DNA of 24,837 nucleotides from Lachnospiraceae bacterium UBA7012 (GCA_002449595.1 DJXE01000041.1:298-25134); one strand, 5' to 3'; shown: positions 6,849-15,783, counted from the first letter of the stretch. The notes: a model not told the origin generated them from the sequence alone. Program-made: numbers and translations.

Positions 6849-6953
6849 TTGTGCGGAGCATGCGGAGGACCGGTTTTTCAAGCCGCAGCCGCCTGTGACG
6901 CATGGCGTTCCGGATTCGGGAGCGCCGGAAAGATATCTATCTTGGAGGTCACC
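6849..6953 (+). other. secDF 5' leader
   Basis: About 105 nt lie between the predicted start site and the secDF ATG. The leader has a possible hairpin TTCCGG/CCGGAA (6908-6913 with 6925-6930) and a small one, AAGAT-ATCT-ATCTT (6930-6943), touching the RBS TTGGAGGT (6942-6949). It also contains a 12-codon ORF from ATG 6860 to TGA 6896-6898, without a well-spaced SD. The secDF frame is open through the leader from a TTG at 6849, but the strong RBS supports ATG 6954. Whether the leader regulates is unknown. Confidence 0.4.
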
Positions 6954-9341
6954 ATGAAAAAACAAAGTGCGGCAATCGCCGCGGTCCTGATGGCGGCGGT
7001 CATCGGTGTGTTCGGCTTTTTTGCCGGAAAGTTTCTGACAGAAGACCTGACGGATCCGAATACGCAGCACATCAAGCTGGGTCTTGACCTGGCCGGCGGC
7101 GTCAGCATCACGTACAAGGTCGCGGGCGATCAGACGCCGACCGAAGAAGACTTCGCGGACACGCAGCAGAAGCTCCAGATGCGCGCGGAGACCTACAGCA
7201 CGGAGGCGCAGGTCTACCGTGAAGGCACGGACCGCATCAGCATCGAGATCCCCGGCGAGAACGACGCGGACAAGGTCCTGGCGGATCTGGGCAGCCCGGG
7301 ATCCCTCTATTTCCTTTCGGAAAAGGATTCTGAAGGCAACGACAACTATTCCTATTTTATGTCGCAGGACGGCGGCGTCGTGATGGGCATCACGAAGACC
7401 ATCGAAGAGCTGGAGAAGGACGGATGCGTCCTGCTCAGCGGCTCGGACGTCCTCGACGCAAAGGCCGGCTACCAGCAGGACAGCCTCGGCAACAACCAGC
7501 CGGTGGTCAGACTTGACTTCACGCCCGAAGGCACGAAGAAATTCGCGGACGCGACGACCAAGGCGTTCCAGAACGGCGAGACGATCGCGATCTACTACGA
7601 CGGCCAGATCATCAGCGCTCCCAGCGTAAAGGCGGCCATCACGACCGGCAGCGCGATCATCGAGGGCATGGGCACCGTGGAAGCCGCGGAGAACCTCGCG
7701 GCCATGATCCGCATCGGCGGCCTGAAGGTCCAGCTTGAAGAGCTGAGATCCAACGTCGTCGGCGCACAGCTCGGCCAGAACGCGATCTCCAGCAGCCTGA
7801 AGGCCGGCGCCATCGGTTTTGCGCTCGTCGCGATCTTCATGATCGCGGTCTATCTGCTGCCCGGCTTCGCGGCGGTCCTGGCACTCATCCTCTACGTCTC
7901 GATGATCTTCCTGGTACTCGCCGGGTTTGACATCACGCTGACGCTTCCCGGTATCGCGGGTATCCTGCTCTCCGTCGGTATGGCGGTCGACGCGAACGTC
8001 ATCATCTTCGCCCGCATCCGCGAGGAGCTCCGCAACGGAACCTCCGTCAAGAGCGCGATCCGCAGCGGTTATGGAAAAGCACTTTCCTCCATCATCGACG
8101 GCAACGTCACGACGCTGATCGCAGCCGTCGTGCTCGGCTTCCTCGGAACCGGCTCTGTCCGCGGCTTCGCGATCACTCTTGGCCTCGGCATCGTCCTGTC
8201 CATGTTCACGGCGCTGTTCGTCACGCGCTTCATCATGAACATCTTCTACGGACTGGGCTTCCAGGACAAGAAGTTCTACGGCCTCGGCAAAGACACGAAG
8301 ACGATCGACTTCGTCGGCAACAGGAAAAAGTACTTTGCCATCTCTGCAGCAGTCATTCTCGCGGGCTTCATCGCGATGGGCGTCTTCGCCTCCCGCACCG
8401 GCTCGCCGTTAAATTTCAGCCTTGACTTCGTCGGCGGAACGTCCACGACAGTGACGTTTGGTGAGACCATGACGCTCGACGAGATCGATGAAAAGGTCGT
8501 TCCCGTGTTCGAGGGCGTCACCGGCGACGCGAACGTCCAGGTCCAGCAGATCAAGGACAGCACCGGCGCGGTGACTTCCGAAGTCGTCTTCAAAACGAGA
8601 ACGCTGAGTCAGGAAGAGAGAGAAGACCTCAACAACAAACTGGCGGACCAGTTCGGCGTGGAGAAGAGCACGATCCTCACCGAGACCATCAGCTCGACCA
8701 TCAGCTCGGAGATGCGCAGCGACGCCATCGTCGCGGTCCTGATCGCGCTGGCCTGCATGCTCGTCTATATCTGGTTCCGGTTCAAGGACATCCGCTTCGG
8801 CGCATCCTCCGTCGCGGCACTTGTGCATGACGTCCTCGTCGTGCTCGCCTGCTACGCGATCGTGAGAGTTCCGGTCGGCGGCACGTTCATCGCCTGCATG
8901 CTCACGATCGTCGGCTACTCCATCAACGCGACGATCGTCATCTTCGACAGAATGCGCGAGAACCTCGGCGGCAGGAGAAAAGCGGATCTGCGGGCCCTCG
9001 TCAACACGAGCGTGACGCAGACGCTGTCACGAAGCCTGTTCACTTCGCTGACCACCTTCTTCATGGTGCTCACGCAGTACATCTTCGGCGTCTCCTCGAT
9101 CCGCGAGTTCGCGCTTCCGATCATGGTCGGTATCATCAGCGGCGCGTTCTCCTCGATCTGCATCGCGGGTCCGCTCTGGTATATGCTCCGCTCGAAGAGC
9201 GGCGGTGACGGCCAGATCCTCGGCAGCGAGTACAAGGCGCCGGAAGAAGAGCCTGACCTCTCCGAGATGACGAAGGAAGAGCGCAAGGCTTACGAAAAGG
9301 AAAAGATCGCTAAGAAAAACAGAGCAAAGGTGACGCTTTAA
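6954..9341 (+). CDS. secDF: Protein translocase SecDF (fused SecD and SecF)
   Basis: SecDF is an inner-membrane RND-type motor that uses the proton gradient to pull exported proteins off SecYEG. The 795-residue protein has TM1 (about 6-25), the SecD signature GLDLAGG (43-49), a large extracytoplasmic P1 domain, then five helices ending in GMAVDANVIIFARIREE. The SecF half starts near residue 458, with FSLDFVGG (488-495), a smaller external domain, and VGYSINATIVIFDRMREN. Both halves have the expected six-helix pattern. The C-terminus is a charged cytoplasmic tail rich in Glu and Lys. ATG 6954 is set by TTGGAGGT (6942-6949) and places a normal first helix at the N-terminus. The stop codon overlaps recJ by one base (TAATG). 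The SecF motif has Ala (SINATIVIFD) where many SecF proteins have Asp (SINDTVVVFD). Confidence 0.97.
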   Translation: MKKQSAAIAAVLMAAVIGVFGFFAGKFLTEDLTDPNTQHIKLGLDLAGGVSITYKVAGDQTPTEEDFADTQQKLQMRAETYSTEAQVYREGTDRISIEIPGENDADKVLADLGSPGSLYFLSEKDSEGNDNYSYFMSQDGGVVMGITKTIEELEKDGCVLLSGSDVLDAKAGYQQDSLGNNQPVVRLDFTPEGTKKFADATTKAFQNGETIAIYYDGQIISAPSVKAAITTGSAIIEGMGTVEAAENLAAMIRIGGLKVQLEELRSNVVGAQLGQNAISSSLKAGAIGFALVAIFMIAVYLLPGFAAVLALILYVSMIFLVLAGFDITLTLPGIAGILLSVGMAVDANVIIFARIREELRNGTSVKSAIRSGYGKALSSIIDGNVTTLIAAVVLGFLGTGSVRGFAITLGLGIVLSMFTALFVTRFIMNIFYGLGFQDKKFYGLGKDTKTIDFVGNRKKYFAISAAVILAGFIAMGVFASRTGSPLNFSLDFVGGTSTTVTFGETMTLDEIDEKVVPVFEGVTGDANVQVQQIKDSTGAVTSEVVFKTRTLSQEEREDLNNKLADQFGVEKSTILTETISSTISSEMRSDAIVAVLIALACMLVYIWFRFKDIRFGASSVAALVHDVLVVLACYAIVRVPVGGTFIACMLTIVGYSINATIVIFDRMRENLGGRRKADLRALVNTSVTQTLSRSLFTSLTTFFMVLTQYIFGVSSIREFALPIMVGIISGAFSSICIAGPLWYMLRSKSGGDGQILGSEYKAPEEEPDLSEMTKEERKAYEKEKIAKKNRAKVTL

Positions 9342-11074
9342 TGGCAAAGTGGCTTGTCGCTAACAAGAGAGCCGACTTCCAGACAATAGCGCAGCAGTAC
9401 GGGATCTCCCCGGTTCTCGCAAGACTCATCCGGAACCGGGGGATCACGGATGAAAACGGGATCGCGGAGTATCTGCACGGAGACATGCGGACGCTTCGCG
9501 ATCCGTTTTTGCTGACGGATATGGAAAAGGCGGCTGATATCGTATCGGAGACGATCCGGCGGGGCGGAAAGATCCGCATCGTCGGGGACTACGACGTCGA
9601 CGGGATCTGCTCGGCCCACATCCTGCGGACCGCTTTCATGACGCTCGGCGCGGACGCCGACGCCGTGCTGCCGGACCGCGTGAAGGACGGCTACGGTATG
9701 AACGTGCGCATCGTCGAGGAGGCGCAGCGGGACGGGCGGGACACGCTCGTCACCTGCGACAACGGGATCGCGGCGATGGAGGCGGTCACGCGGGCGAAGG
9801 AGCTCGGGATGACGGTCGTCGTCACGGATCACCACGAAGTCCCGTTTGAAATGGGAACGGATGGAGAGAGAAGACTGATCCTGCCGCCGGCCGACGCGGT
9901 GGTCGACCCGCAGCGGGACAGCGGGGAAGAAGCCGAAAAGGACCAGGTCATCTGCGGCGCCGTCGTCGCGTTCAAACTCGCGCAGGCGGTCTTCGCGCGC
10001 ATGGGACAGTCCTTTTCACATACACAGGAAGAGCTCCTTCCGATGTGCGCCCTCGCGACGGTCTGCGACGTCATGCCGCTGAGCGGCCAGAACCGCGTCA
10101 TCGTCCGCGAAGGGCTCGCCCGGATGCAGTCCTGTGAGAACACAGGCCTCCGCGCGCTCCTTCAGGTGACGGGGCTCGCCGGGGCGCAGATCACCTGCTT
10201 CCACGCGGGCTTTGTCCTCGGTCCCTGCCTGAACGCGTCGGGCAGGCTCACCTCGGCCCAGATGGCGCTCTCGCTCTTTGGAGAAAAGGATGAATCGCGC
10301 GCCCTCCAGGCAGCGCAGGAGTTAAAAGATCTGAATGACAGCCGCAAGAGCATGACGCAGCGCGGCGTGGAACAGGCGGTGCTGGAGATCCCGCGGCAGT
10401 GCCCGGAAGGCGGCGCGGACCGCATCCTTGTGCTCGTTCTGGAAGACGTGCACGAGTCCATCGCCGGCATCATTGCGGGAAAGATCCGCGAGAGGACGGG
10501 GCGGCCGTCCTTTGTCCTGACAAGGACGGGCGAGGGGATGCTCAAGGGCTCCGGCCGCTCGACCGAAAACTACGACATGTACGAGGGAATGAGCGCCTGC
10601 GGCGACCTGCTCGTGAAGTTCGGCGGCCACAAGATGGCGGGCGGCCTGACGATGCGGCCGGAAAATCTCGAGGAGTTCCGGCGGCGGATCAACGAGCTGT
10701 GCCCGCTGCCCGCGGAGGAGCTCGCGGATGCGGTGCACATCGACATGGAACTGCCGCCGTCGCTGCTCACGATGGACACGGTGAGATCCTTTTCCCTGCT
10801 TGAGCCCTGCGGCAAAGGGAACCCGGAGCCGCTGTTCGTGACGAGGGACCTCATTTTGTACTCCCGGCGCGTCATGGGAAAGAACCGGAACGTGATCCGC
10901 TTCACGGGGAAGGACCAGAACGGCGCGGCGGCCGATTTCATCTGGTTCGGGGACGAGGAGACCTGCCCCGTGCGGGAGGTGCCGGCGAAGTGCGCGGCGG
11001 TCTACAGCGCGGATATCAATGAGTGGAACGGGAGGTCGTCGCTGCAGTATGTGCTGAAAGACTTCCGGTTCTGA
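9341..11074 (+). CDS. recJ: Single-stranded-DNA-specific 5'-3' exonuclease RecJ
   Basis: RecJ degrades single-stranded DNA 5' to 3' in recombination, mismatch and base-excision repair. The 577-residue protein is the usual length. It shows the DHH-family metal motifs DYDVDG (83-88), CDNGI (Asp140) and TDHHE (Asp163-His164-His165). The DHHA1 motif FGGHKMAGG (His430) and a C-terminal OB-like domain follow. Its ATG overlaps the secDF stop by one base. The upstream AAAGGTG is modest, so translation is probably coupled to secDF. The secDF-recJ pairing is common in Clostridia. It is followed by a 281-bp intergenic region. Confidence 0.96.
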   Translation: MAKWLVANKRADFQTIAQQYGISPVLARLIRNRGITDENGIAEYLHGDMRTLRDPFLLTDMEKAADIVSETIRRGGKIRIVGDYDVDGICSAHILRTAFMTLGADADAVLPDRVKDGYGMNVRIVEEAQRDGRDTLVTCDNGIAAMEAVTRAKELGMTVVVTDHHEVPFEMGTDGERRLILPPADAVVDPQRDSGEEAEKDQVICGAVVAFKLAQAVFARMGQSFSHTQEELLPMCALATVCDVMPLSGQNRVIVREGLARMQSCENTGLRALLQVTGLAGAQITCFHAGFVLGPCLNASGRLTSAQMALSLFGEKDESRALQAAQELKDLNDSRKSMTQRGVEQAVLEIPRQCPEGGADRILVLVLEDVHESIAGIIAGKIRERTGRPSFVLTRTGEGMLKGSGRSTENYDMYEGMSACGDLLVKFGGHKMAGGLTMRPENLEEFRRRINELCPLPAEELADAVHIDMELPPSLLTMDTVRSFSLLEPCGKGNPEPLFVTRDLILYSRRVMGKNRNVIRFTGKDQNGAAADFIWFGDEETCPVREVPAKCAAVYSADINEWNGRSSLQYVLKDFRF

Positions 11075-11170
11075 GGACTCTGATATTCAGTTTATTTTTT
11101 ATTTAGAATTTTAAGAAATTCATTAGAACACGGACATACTTTGCACATAATTGTCTTTTATACTGATCTC

Positions 11171-11269
11171 AGATAGTTGATCAGGACACTATCTCCCCCC
11201 TCAATATGAAGTTATCAGAGGCCTCCGGAAGCATTGCCCTCCGGAGGCCTTTGGTCTTATCTGGATAAC
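11171..11269 (+). ncRNA. Candidate structured RNA upstream of murE
   Basis: Three nested or adjacent stems can form. AGATAGT/ACTATCT (11171-11177 with 11188-11194) is one. AGGCCTCCGGA/TCCGGAGGCCT (11219-11229 with 11240-11250) has a 10-nt loop. An outer stem GTTATC/GATAAC (11211-11216 with 11264-11269) encloses the second one. The last closing strand lies beyond the weak T tract (TTTGGTCTTAT), so this may be more than a plain terminator. The alternative is a terminator at 11219-11256 for recJ or a short transcript. No known family is recognised. Confidence 0.3.
11219..11256 (+). terminator. Possible intrinsic terminator before murE
   Basis: A perfect 11-bp GC-rich stem with a 10-nt loop, followed by TTTGGTCTTAT. 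Stem strength is high but the T tract is interrupted. It could end transcription from recJ or from the TATACT-like promoter at 11159. Confidence 0.5.
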
Positions 11270-11290
11270 CCTCCCTGAAGATGATAGAAT
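11262..11290 (+). promoter_or_regulatory. Predicted promoter of the murE operon
   Basis: TGGATA (11262-11267) and TAGAAT (11285-11290) are separated by 17 bp, with 4 and 5 of 6 matches to the SigA consensus. Transcription would start near 11297, at the base of a GC-rich 6-bp hairpin GCGGCC-AGAC-GGCCGC (11297-11312), leaving a leader of about 59 nt. The -35 overlaps the outer stem of the upstream structured segment. Confidence 0.55.
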
Positions 11291-11355
11291 GGGATAGCGG
11301 CCAGACGGCCGCAGAATTAATAAAATATCTGCTTCAATAAAGGAAGAATTTAAGC

Positions 11356-12903
11356 ATGAAACTGGGGAAACTGCTTCAGAAACTGGATTATCATTTCGAG
11401 GACATGCAGGGCGGCATCGTCACGGATCCCGCGGTGCGGGCTGCGCTTCTGGACCGCGAGATCACGGATATCACAAACGACTCGAGAAAGGTCAGCGAAG
11501 GCGGCCTGTTCTTCTGCATCGTCGGCGCGAACAGCGACGGACATGACTTTGCGCGGGCTTCGCTCGGCAGCGGCGCGGGCGCGATCGTCATCCAGCACGA
11601 CGTGAACCTCGCGGGACTCGACTTCCCGCTGGACGACCCCGCAGCCTGCCCGGCGATCATCCGCGTCACGGACACGAGATACGCGATGGCGTTCATCGCG
11701 GCCGCCTGGTACGGCGATCCCGCGAAGGAGATGAAGATCATCGGCATCACCGGCACGAAGGGCAAGACGACCACGACCTACATGATCCGCTCGATCCTCG
11801 AGAATGCAGGGATCCCGACCGGCCTCATCGGCACGATCGAGATCGCGTATGCGGACAAGAGGATCCCCGCCGGCAACACGACGCCGGAGTCGGTCGTTCT
11901 GCAGAAGACGTTCCGCGACATGGCGGACGCCGGCATGAAGGCGGTCGTCATGGAGGTCTCGTCCCAGGCGCTGATGCTGCACCGGACGCAGGGCTTCCTG
12001 TTTGATATCGGCATCTTTACGAATATCTCGCCGGACCACATCGGGCCGAACGAGCACCGGGACTTCGAGGATTATCTGAGCTGCAAGGGCCTGCTCTTCA
12101 AGCAGTGCAGGGTCGGCATCCTGAACGGCGACGACCCGAACACGCAGGCCGTGCTCGACGGGCACACCTGCAGCGTTGAGACCTTCGGCCTCAGCAAAGA
12201 CAACGACCTCTACGCGGATGACCTGAAGCTCATCCACGAGCCTGGAGAGCTTGGGATATCCTTTTCCACGCACGGACTGATCGAGATGCCGGTGCAGGTG
12301 CATCTCCCGGGACAGTTCTCCGTCTACAACGCGCTGTCCGCGATCGCCGTCTGCCGCCACTTCGGCGTCGGCGAGGAGATGATCAAAGACGCGTTAAAGA
12401 AGATCGCGGTCCGCGGACGCATCGAGATGGTGCCGGTCCCGGGCGGCTACACGCTGCTCATCGACTACGCGCACAACGCGGTCGCGCTCGAGAGCATCCT
12501 CACGACGCTGCGCGCGTATGAGCCAAGCCGCCTGATCTGCCTGTTCGGCTGCGGCGGCAATCGCTCGAAGCTGCGGCGCTACGAGATGGGAGAAGTCAGC
12601 GGCAAGTTCGCTGACCTGACCGTTATCACCTCGGATAATCCGCGCTTTGAAGATCCGCTCGCGATCATGGAAGACATCAAGACCGGCATCGCGAAGACGG
12701 ACGGACAGCACGTCGACATTCCGGATAGGAAGGAAGCGATCCGGTTCGCGATGCATGAGGCCAGGCCCGGGGACATCGTCGTCCTCGCGGGCAAGGGCCA
12801 TGAGGACTACCAGGAGATCTGCGGCGTCAAGCACCCGATGGACGAGCGCGTCCTGATCGCCGAGATCCTCAAAGAGGACGCAGAAGCGAAAGGCACAGAG
12901 TGA
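11356..12903 (+). CDS. murE: UDP-N-acetylmuramoyl-L-alanyl-D-glutamate--2,6-diaminopimelate ligase
   Basis: Adds the third amino acid to the peptidoglycan stem peptide in the cytoplasm, using ATP. The 515-residue protein has the three Mur-ligase domains: N-terminal UDP-binding (DSRKVSEGGLFFC), central ATPase with P-loop GTKGKTTT (133-140) and MEVSSQAL, and C-terminal domain with IDYAHNAVALE. The sequence DNPR (427-430) is the meso-diaminopimelate selector, so the cell wall is predicted to be mDAP type; Lys-type enzymes differ there. AGGAAG (11341-11346) precedes the ATG by 9 nt. The gene is away from a dcw cluster and is the first gene of the long operon. Its stop overlaps the priA GTG start by 4 nt. 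Confidence 0.95.
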   Translation: MKLGKLLQKLDYHFEDMQGGIVTDPAVRAALLDREITDITNDSRKVSEGGLFFCIVGANSDGHDFARASLGSGAGAIVIQHDVNLAGLDFPLDDPAACPAIIRVTDTRYAMAFIAAAWYGDPAKEMKIIGITGTKGKTTTTYMIRSILENAGIPTGLIGTIEIAYADKRIPAGNTTPESVVLQKTFRDMADAGMKAVVMEVSSQALMLHRTQGFLFDIGIFTNISPDHIGPNEHRDFEDYLSCKGLLFKQCRVGILNGDDPNTQAVLDGHTCSVETFGLSKDNDLYADDLKLIHEPGELGISFSTHGLIEMPVQVHLPGQFSVYNALSAIAVCRHFGVGEEMIKDALKKIAVRGRIEMVPVPGGYTLLIDYAHNAVALESILTTLRAYEPSRLICLFGCGGNRSKLRRYEMGEVSGKFADLTVITSDNPRFEDPLAIMEDIKTGIAKTDGQHVDIPDRKEAIRFAMHEARPGDIVVLAGKGHEDYQEICGVKHPMDERVLIAEILKEDAEAKGTE

Positions 12904-15230
12904 AGGAAGCGAAAAGGTTATACGCGGACATCATAGTGGATATCGCGCTGGAGAGGCTGGACCGCCCGTTTACATACGAGGTTCCGGCCTCTCTCCAGTC
13001 CGTGCTGAAACCGGGCAGCGTCGTCACGGTCCCGTTCGGCCGCGGCAGCGGCACGAGGAAGGGCTACGTCATCGCGTTCAAGGATAAGGCGGACCTTCCG
13101 GAGGAGAAGATCAAGGAGATCCTCGGCGTCGCGGAGGACACGGACGGACCGGGGGCGGCGTCTATCGAACTGGCGGCCTGGATGCAGGAGACCTGCGGCG
13201 GCACGCTGGTCGCGGCGCTGCGCACAGTGCTCGCCTCCTCCCGCAAGGGCCGGCCGGTCGTGAAAAAGGAGATCGAGCTTCTGGCCACGGCGAAGGAAGC
13301 AGCGGAGAAAGCGGCCTTCTACGAGAAGAAGCACCAGACGGCGCGGCTGCGCCTTCTGCAGGGACTTCTCGAGGTGCCGCGCCAGCCGTATGAGTTTGCG
13401 ACCGGGAAGCTCCACATCTCCGCGCAGACGATCCGCGCGATGGAGAAGGACGGCGTGATCGCGGTCCGCGAGAAGCAGATCCTGCGCAATCCGGTGAAAG
13501 TGAGCGGGAGCCCCGCGCTGCGCCATCCGCTGAGCGACGCGCAGCGGGCGATCGTCGACGGCGTGTTCTCCGACTTTATGGCGGGGCGCGGCGGCGTGAA
13601 CCTGCTGCACGGCATCACCGGGAGCGGCAAGACAGAAGTTTACTTAAGCCTTATCGAGAAGATCGTCGCGGAAGGCTTCCAGGCGATCGTCCTCATTCCG
13701 GAGATCGCGCTCACTTACCAGACGCTGCTCCGGTTCTACAGCGCGTTCGGTGACAGAGTCTCCGTGATCAATTCAGGCCTCACGGACGCCGAGCGGGCGG
13801 ACCAGTACGAGCGGGCCAGGAGCGGCGGACTTGACGTGATCATCGGGCCCAGATCGGCGCTGTTTACACCTTTTCCCAGAACAGGGATCATTGTGATCGA
13901 CGAAGAGCACGAGGGGACGTACAAGAACGAGTCGATGCCGAAGTACCACGCGAGGGAAGTCGCGGCGCACATCGCGGAGACAGCCTCGCCGCGCGCGGTC
14001 GTGCTTCTGGGTTCGGCGACGCCGTCCCTCGAGGCGTACAGCCGCGCAAAGAGCGGCGAATACCGGCTCTACGAGCTGCATGAGCGGCTGACCGGCGGGT
14101 CGCTGCCGAATGTGCGGATCCGCGACCTCAGGGAGGAGCTGCGCGCGGGCAACCGGTCGATCCTGTCGCGGGACCTGCGGGAGCTCATCACGGATCGGCT
14201 CGAGCGAGGGGAGCAGATCATGCTCTTCCTGAACCGGCGCGGCTACAGCGGGTTCGTGTCGTGCAGGTCGTGCGGGTTTGTCGCGAAGTGCCCGCACTGC
14301 GACGTCTCACTCTCTTATCATGCGCTGCGCGGGCGGCCCTCGTGGGAGGAGAACGCCGGGCGGCAGGGGGGAGCGGCTTCTACGAAGATGCGGCCTGCGG
14401 GGAAGCTCGTCTGCCATTACTGCGGATATGAGCGGTTTGAGTTTACGAAGTGTCCTGAGTGCGGGTCGCCGTATATCGCTGGATTCAAGGCCGGGACGCA
14501 GCAGATCGAGAAGTATCTTCTGCAAGAGTTCCCGGGCGCGCGGATCCTGCGGATGGACGCCGACACCACGAAGACGAAGGGCAGCTACGAGAAGATCCTG
14601 TCCGCGTTCGGGCAGGAGGAGGCGGACATCCTCATCGGGACGCAGATGATCGTGAAGGGACATGATTTTCCGAAGGTGACGCTCGTGGGCATCCTGCTCG
14701 CGGACATCTCGCTGTACTCGGAGGACTACCGGGCGGCGGAGCGGACGTTCCAGCTGCTCACGCAGGCGGCGGGCCGCGCGGGGCGCGGGGTAAGGCCCGG
14801 GGAAGTTGTGATCCAGACGTACCAGCCGGAGCACTACGCGGTGCAGCTGGCCGCGAGGCAGGACTACGAGGCTTTTTACGAAGAGGAGATCCGGTATCGG
14901 ACGCTGCTTCTGTATCCGCCGGCGGCGCATATGCTCTGCGTGCAGATCCAGTCGAAGACGGAGGACCACGCGCTCGGGGCGGCAGGGCAGATCCGGGCTG
15001 CGCTCGACGAGATGCGCCTCGCCCTCCGGGAAGAGGGAGAGAAGCTCATCCTGATCGGACCGTCCGCGGCGCGCATGTCGCGGCTGCGCGACGTGTACCG
15101 CTACGTTCTCTATATAAAATCACCGGAATATGATAAACTAATTGATTGCAGAAACAGGATCGAAGCGCTCCAGCTGCCATGGCGGGACGTGGGCATCCAG
15201 TATGATCATGACCCGGTACACGGGTTCTGA
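12900..15230 (+). CDS. priA: Primosomal protein N' (replication restart helicase PriA)
   Basis: PriA recognises stalled or D-loop forks and reloads the replicative helicase. The 776-residue protein has the N-terminal 3'-DNA-end-binding domain, helicase motif I GITGSGKTEVY (Lys244), motif II DEEH (334-337), GSATPSLEA, a zinc region, and motifs V/VI with LLTQAAGRAGRG. The eight zinc cysteines are all present (455, 458, 464, 467 and 505, 508, 518, 521). However, Cys467 and Cys505 are 38 residues apart rather than about 15 as in E. coli, so there is an insertion of about 23 residues. GTG start at 12900 overlaps murE (GTGA) with AAAGG 6 nt upstream. An AT-rich stretch near 15110-15150 in the last codons could hide a weak internal promoter for def. 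Confidence 0.96.
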   Translation: MKEAKRLYADIIVDIALERLDRPFTYEVPASLQSVLKPGSVVTVPFGRGSGTRKGYVIAFKDKADLPEEKIKEILGVAEDTDGPGAASIELAAWMQETCGGTLVAALRTVLASSRKGRPVVKKEIELLATAKEAAEKAAFYEKKHQTARLRLLQGLLEVPRQPYEFATGKLHISAQTIRAMEKDGVIAVREKQILRNPVKVSGSPALRHPLSDAQRAIVDGVFSDFMAGRGGVNLLHGITGSGKTEVYLSLIEKIVAEGFQAIVLIPEIALTYQTLLRFYSAFGDRVSVINSGLTDAERADQYERARSGGLDVIIGPRSALFTPFPRTGIIVIDEEHEGTYKNESMPKYHAREVAAHIAETASPRAVVLLGSATPSLEAYSRAKSGEYRLYELHERLTGGSLPNVRIRDLREELRAGNRSILSRDLRELITDRLERGEQIMLFLNRRGYSGFVSCRSCGFVAKCPHCDVSLSYHALRGRPSWEENAGRQGGAASTKMRPAGKLVCHYCGYERFEFTKCPECGSPYIAGFKAGTQQIEKYLLQEFPGARILRMDADTTKTKGSYEKILSAFGQEEADILIGTQMIVKGHDFPKVTLVGILLADISLYSEDYRAAERTFQLLTQAAGRAGRGVRPGEVVIQTYQPEHYAVQLAARQDYEAFYEEEIRYRTLLLYPPAAHMLCVQIQSKTEDHALGAAGQIRAALDEMRLALREEGEKLILIGPSAARMSRLRDVYRYVLYIKSPEYDKLIDCRNRIEALQLPWRDVGIQYDHDPVHGF

Positions 15231-15291
15231 GAAGAGATAGCAGTTGGCGGAACCGTATCTGCAGGTTTTGCGCAAGTGAGGTACTTAGGAA

Positions 15292-15780
15292 ATGGCACTC
15301 AGAAACATTCGGGAGATCGGCGATCCCGTTCTCACAAAGCGGGCGAAGGAAGTCACGGAGATGACGGACCGCCTGCGCGAGCTCATTAATGATATGAAGG
15401 ATACGCTGTATGACGCGCAGGGCGTCGGCCTTGCGGCGCCGCAGGTCGGCGTCTTGAAGCGCATCGTCCTCATCGACGTGTCGGAGGAGCAGAACGATCT
15501 TCACGTCCTGATCAACCCCGTCCTGGTGGAGACGAGCGGCGAGCAGGAAGGCTACGAAGGCTGCCTGTCCGTCCCCGGCAAGATGGGCATCGTGAAGCGC
15601 CCGTCGTACGCGAAAGCGGTCGCGCTCGACGAAAACATGCAGCCGACCGAGATCGAGGGAACGGATCTTCTGGCGCGCGCGATCTGCCACGAACTGGATC
15701 ATCTGGATGGAAATCTTTACGTCAGGCTCGTCGAGGGAGAACTCGAAGATGCCCGCCCGGCGGACGAGGAAGAGGAGTAA
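15292..15780 (+). CDS. def: Peptide deformylase
   Basis: Removes the formyl group from the N-terminal Met of new proteins as they leave the ribosome, using a bound Fe2+ or Zn2+. The 162-residue protein shows all three family motifs: GVGLAAPQVG (44-53, Gln51), EGCLSVPG (metal-ligand Cys91), and HELDHLDG (His133, Glu134, His137). The C-terminus is acidic (PADEEEE). The 61-bp gap after priA contains GAGG about 10 nt before the ATG. It lies 3 nt upstream of fmt, the enzyme that adds the formyl group it later removes. Confidence 0.97.
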   Translation: MALRNIREIGDPVLTKRAKEVTEMTDRLRELINDMKDTLYDAQGVGLAAPQVGVLKRIVLIDVSEEQNDLHVLINPVLVETSGEQEGYEGCLSVPGKMGIVKRPSYAKAVALDENMQPTEIEGTDLLARAICHELDHLDGNLYVRLVEGELEDARPADEEEE

Positions 15781-15783
15781 GGA

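Larger units (their letters stand above)
11075..11355. other. AT-rich intergenic region with several hairpins (recJ-murE)
   Basis: The first ~95 bp are strikingly AT-rich for this genome. A weak CTGA-TAT-TCAG hairpin (11089-11099) followed by TTTATTTTTTATTT may end the secDF-recJ transcript. A -10-like TATACT lies at 11159-11164 without a good -35. Downstream are a perfect 7-bp stem (11171-11177 with 11188-11194), a perfect 11-bp stem (11219-11250), the predicted murE promoter and a GC-rich leader hairpin. No tRNA, known riboswitch or ORF is recognisable. Confidence 0.6.

Noticed and set aside
6849..6953. SCIFF-type cysteine-rich ranthipeptide gene upstream of secDF, as in some Clostridia
   Set aside because: The open stretch has only three Cys and no similarity to SCIFF. 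No maturase gene lies in the window; the upstream gene is a divergent CNNM protein.
11075..11355. 6S RNA or a known riboswitch before murE
   Set aside because: No conserved core recognised by eye. Kept only as an unassigned structured segment.
15110..15150. Internal promoter for def-fmt in the AT-rich end of priA
   Set aside because: TATGAT and TAAACT resemble -10 boxes but no -35 fits at 16-18 bp.
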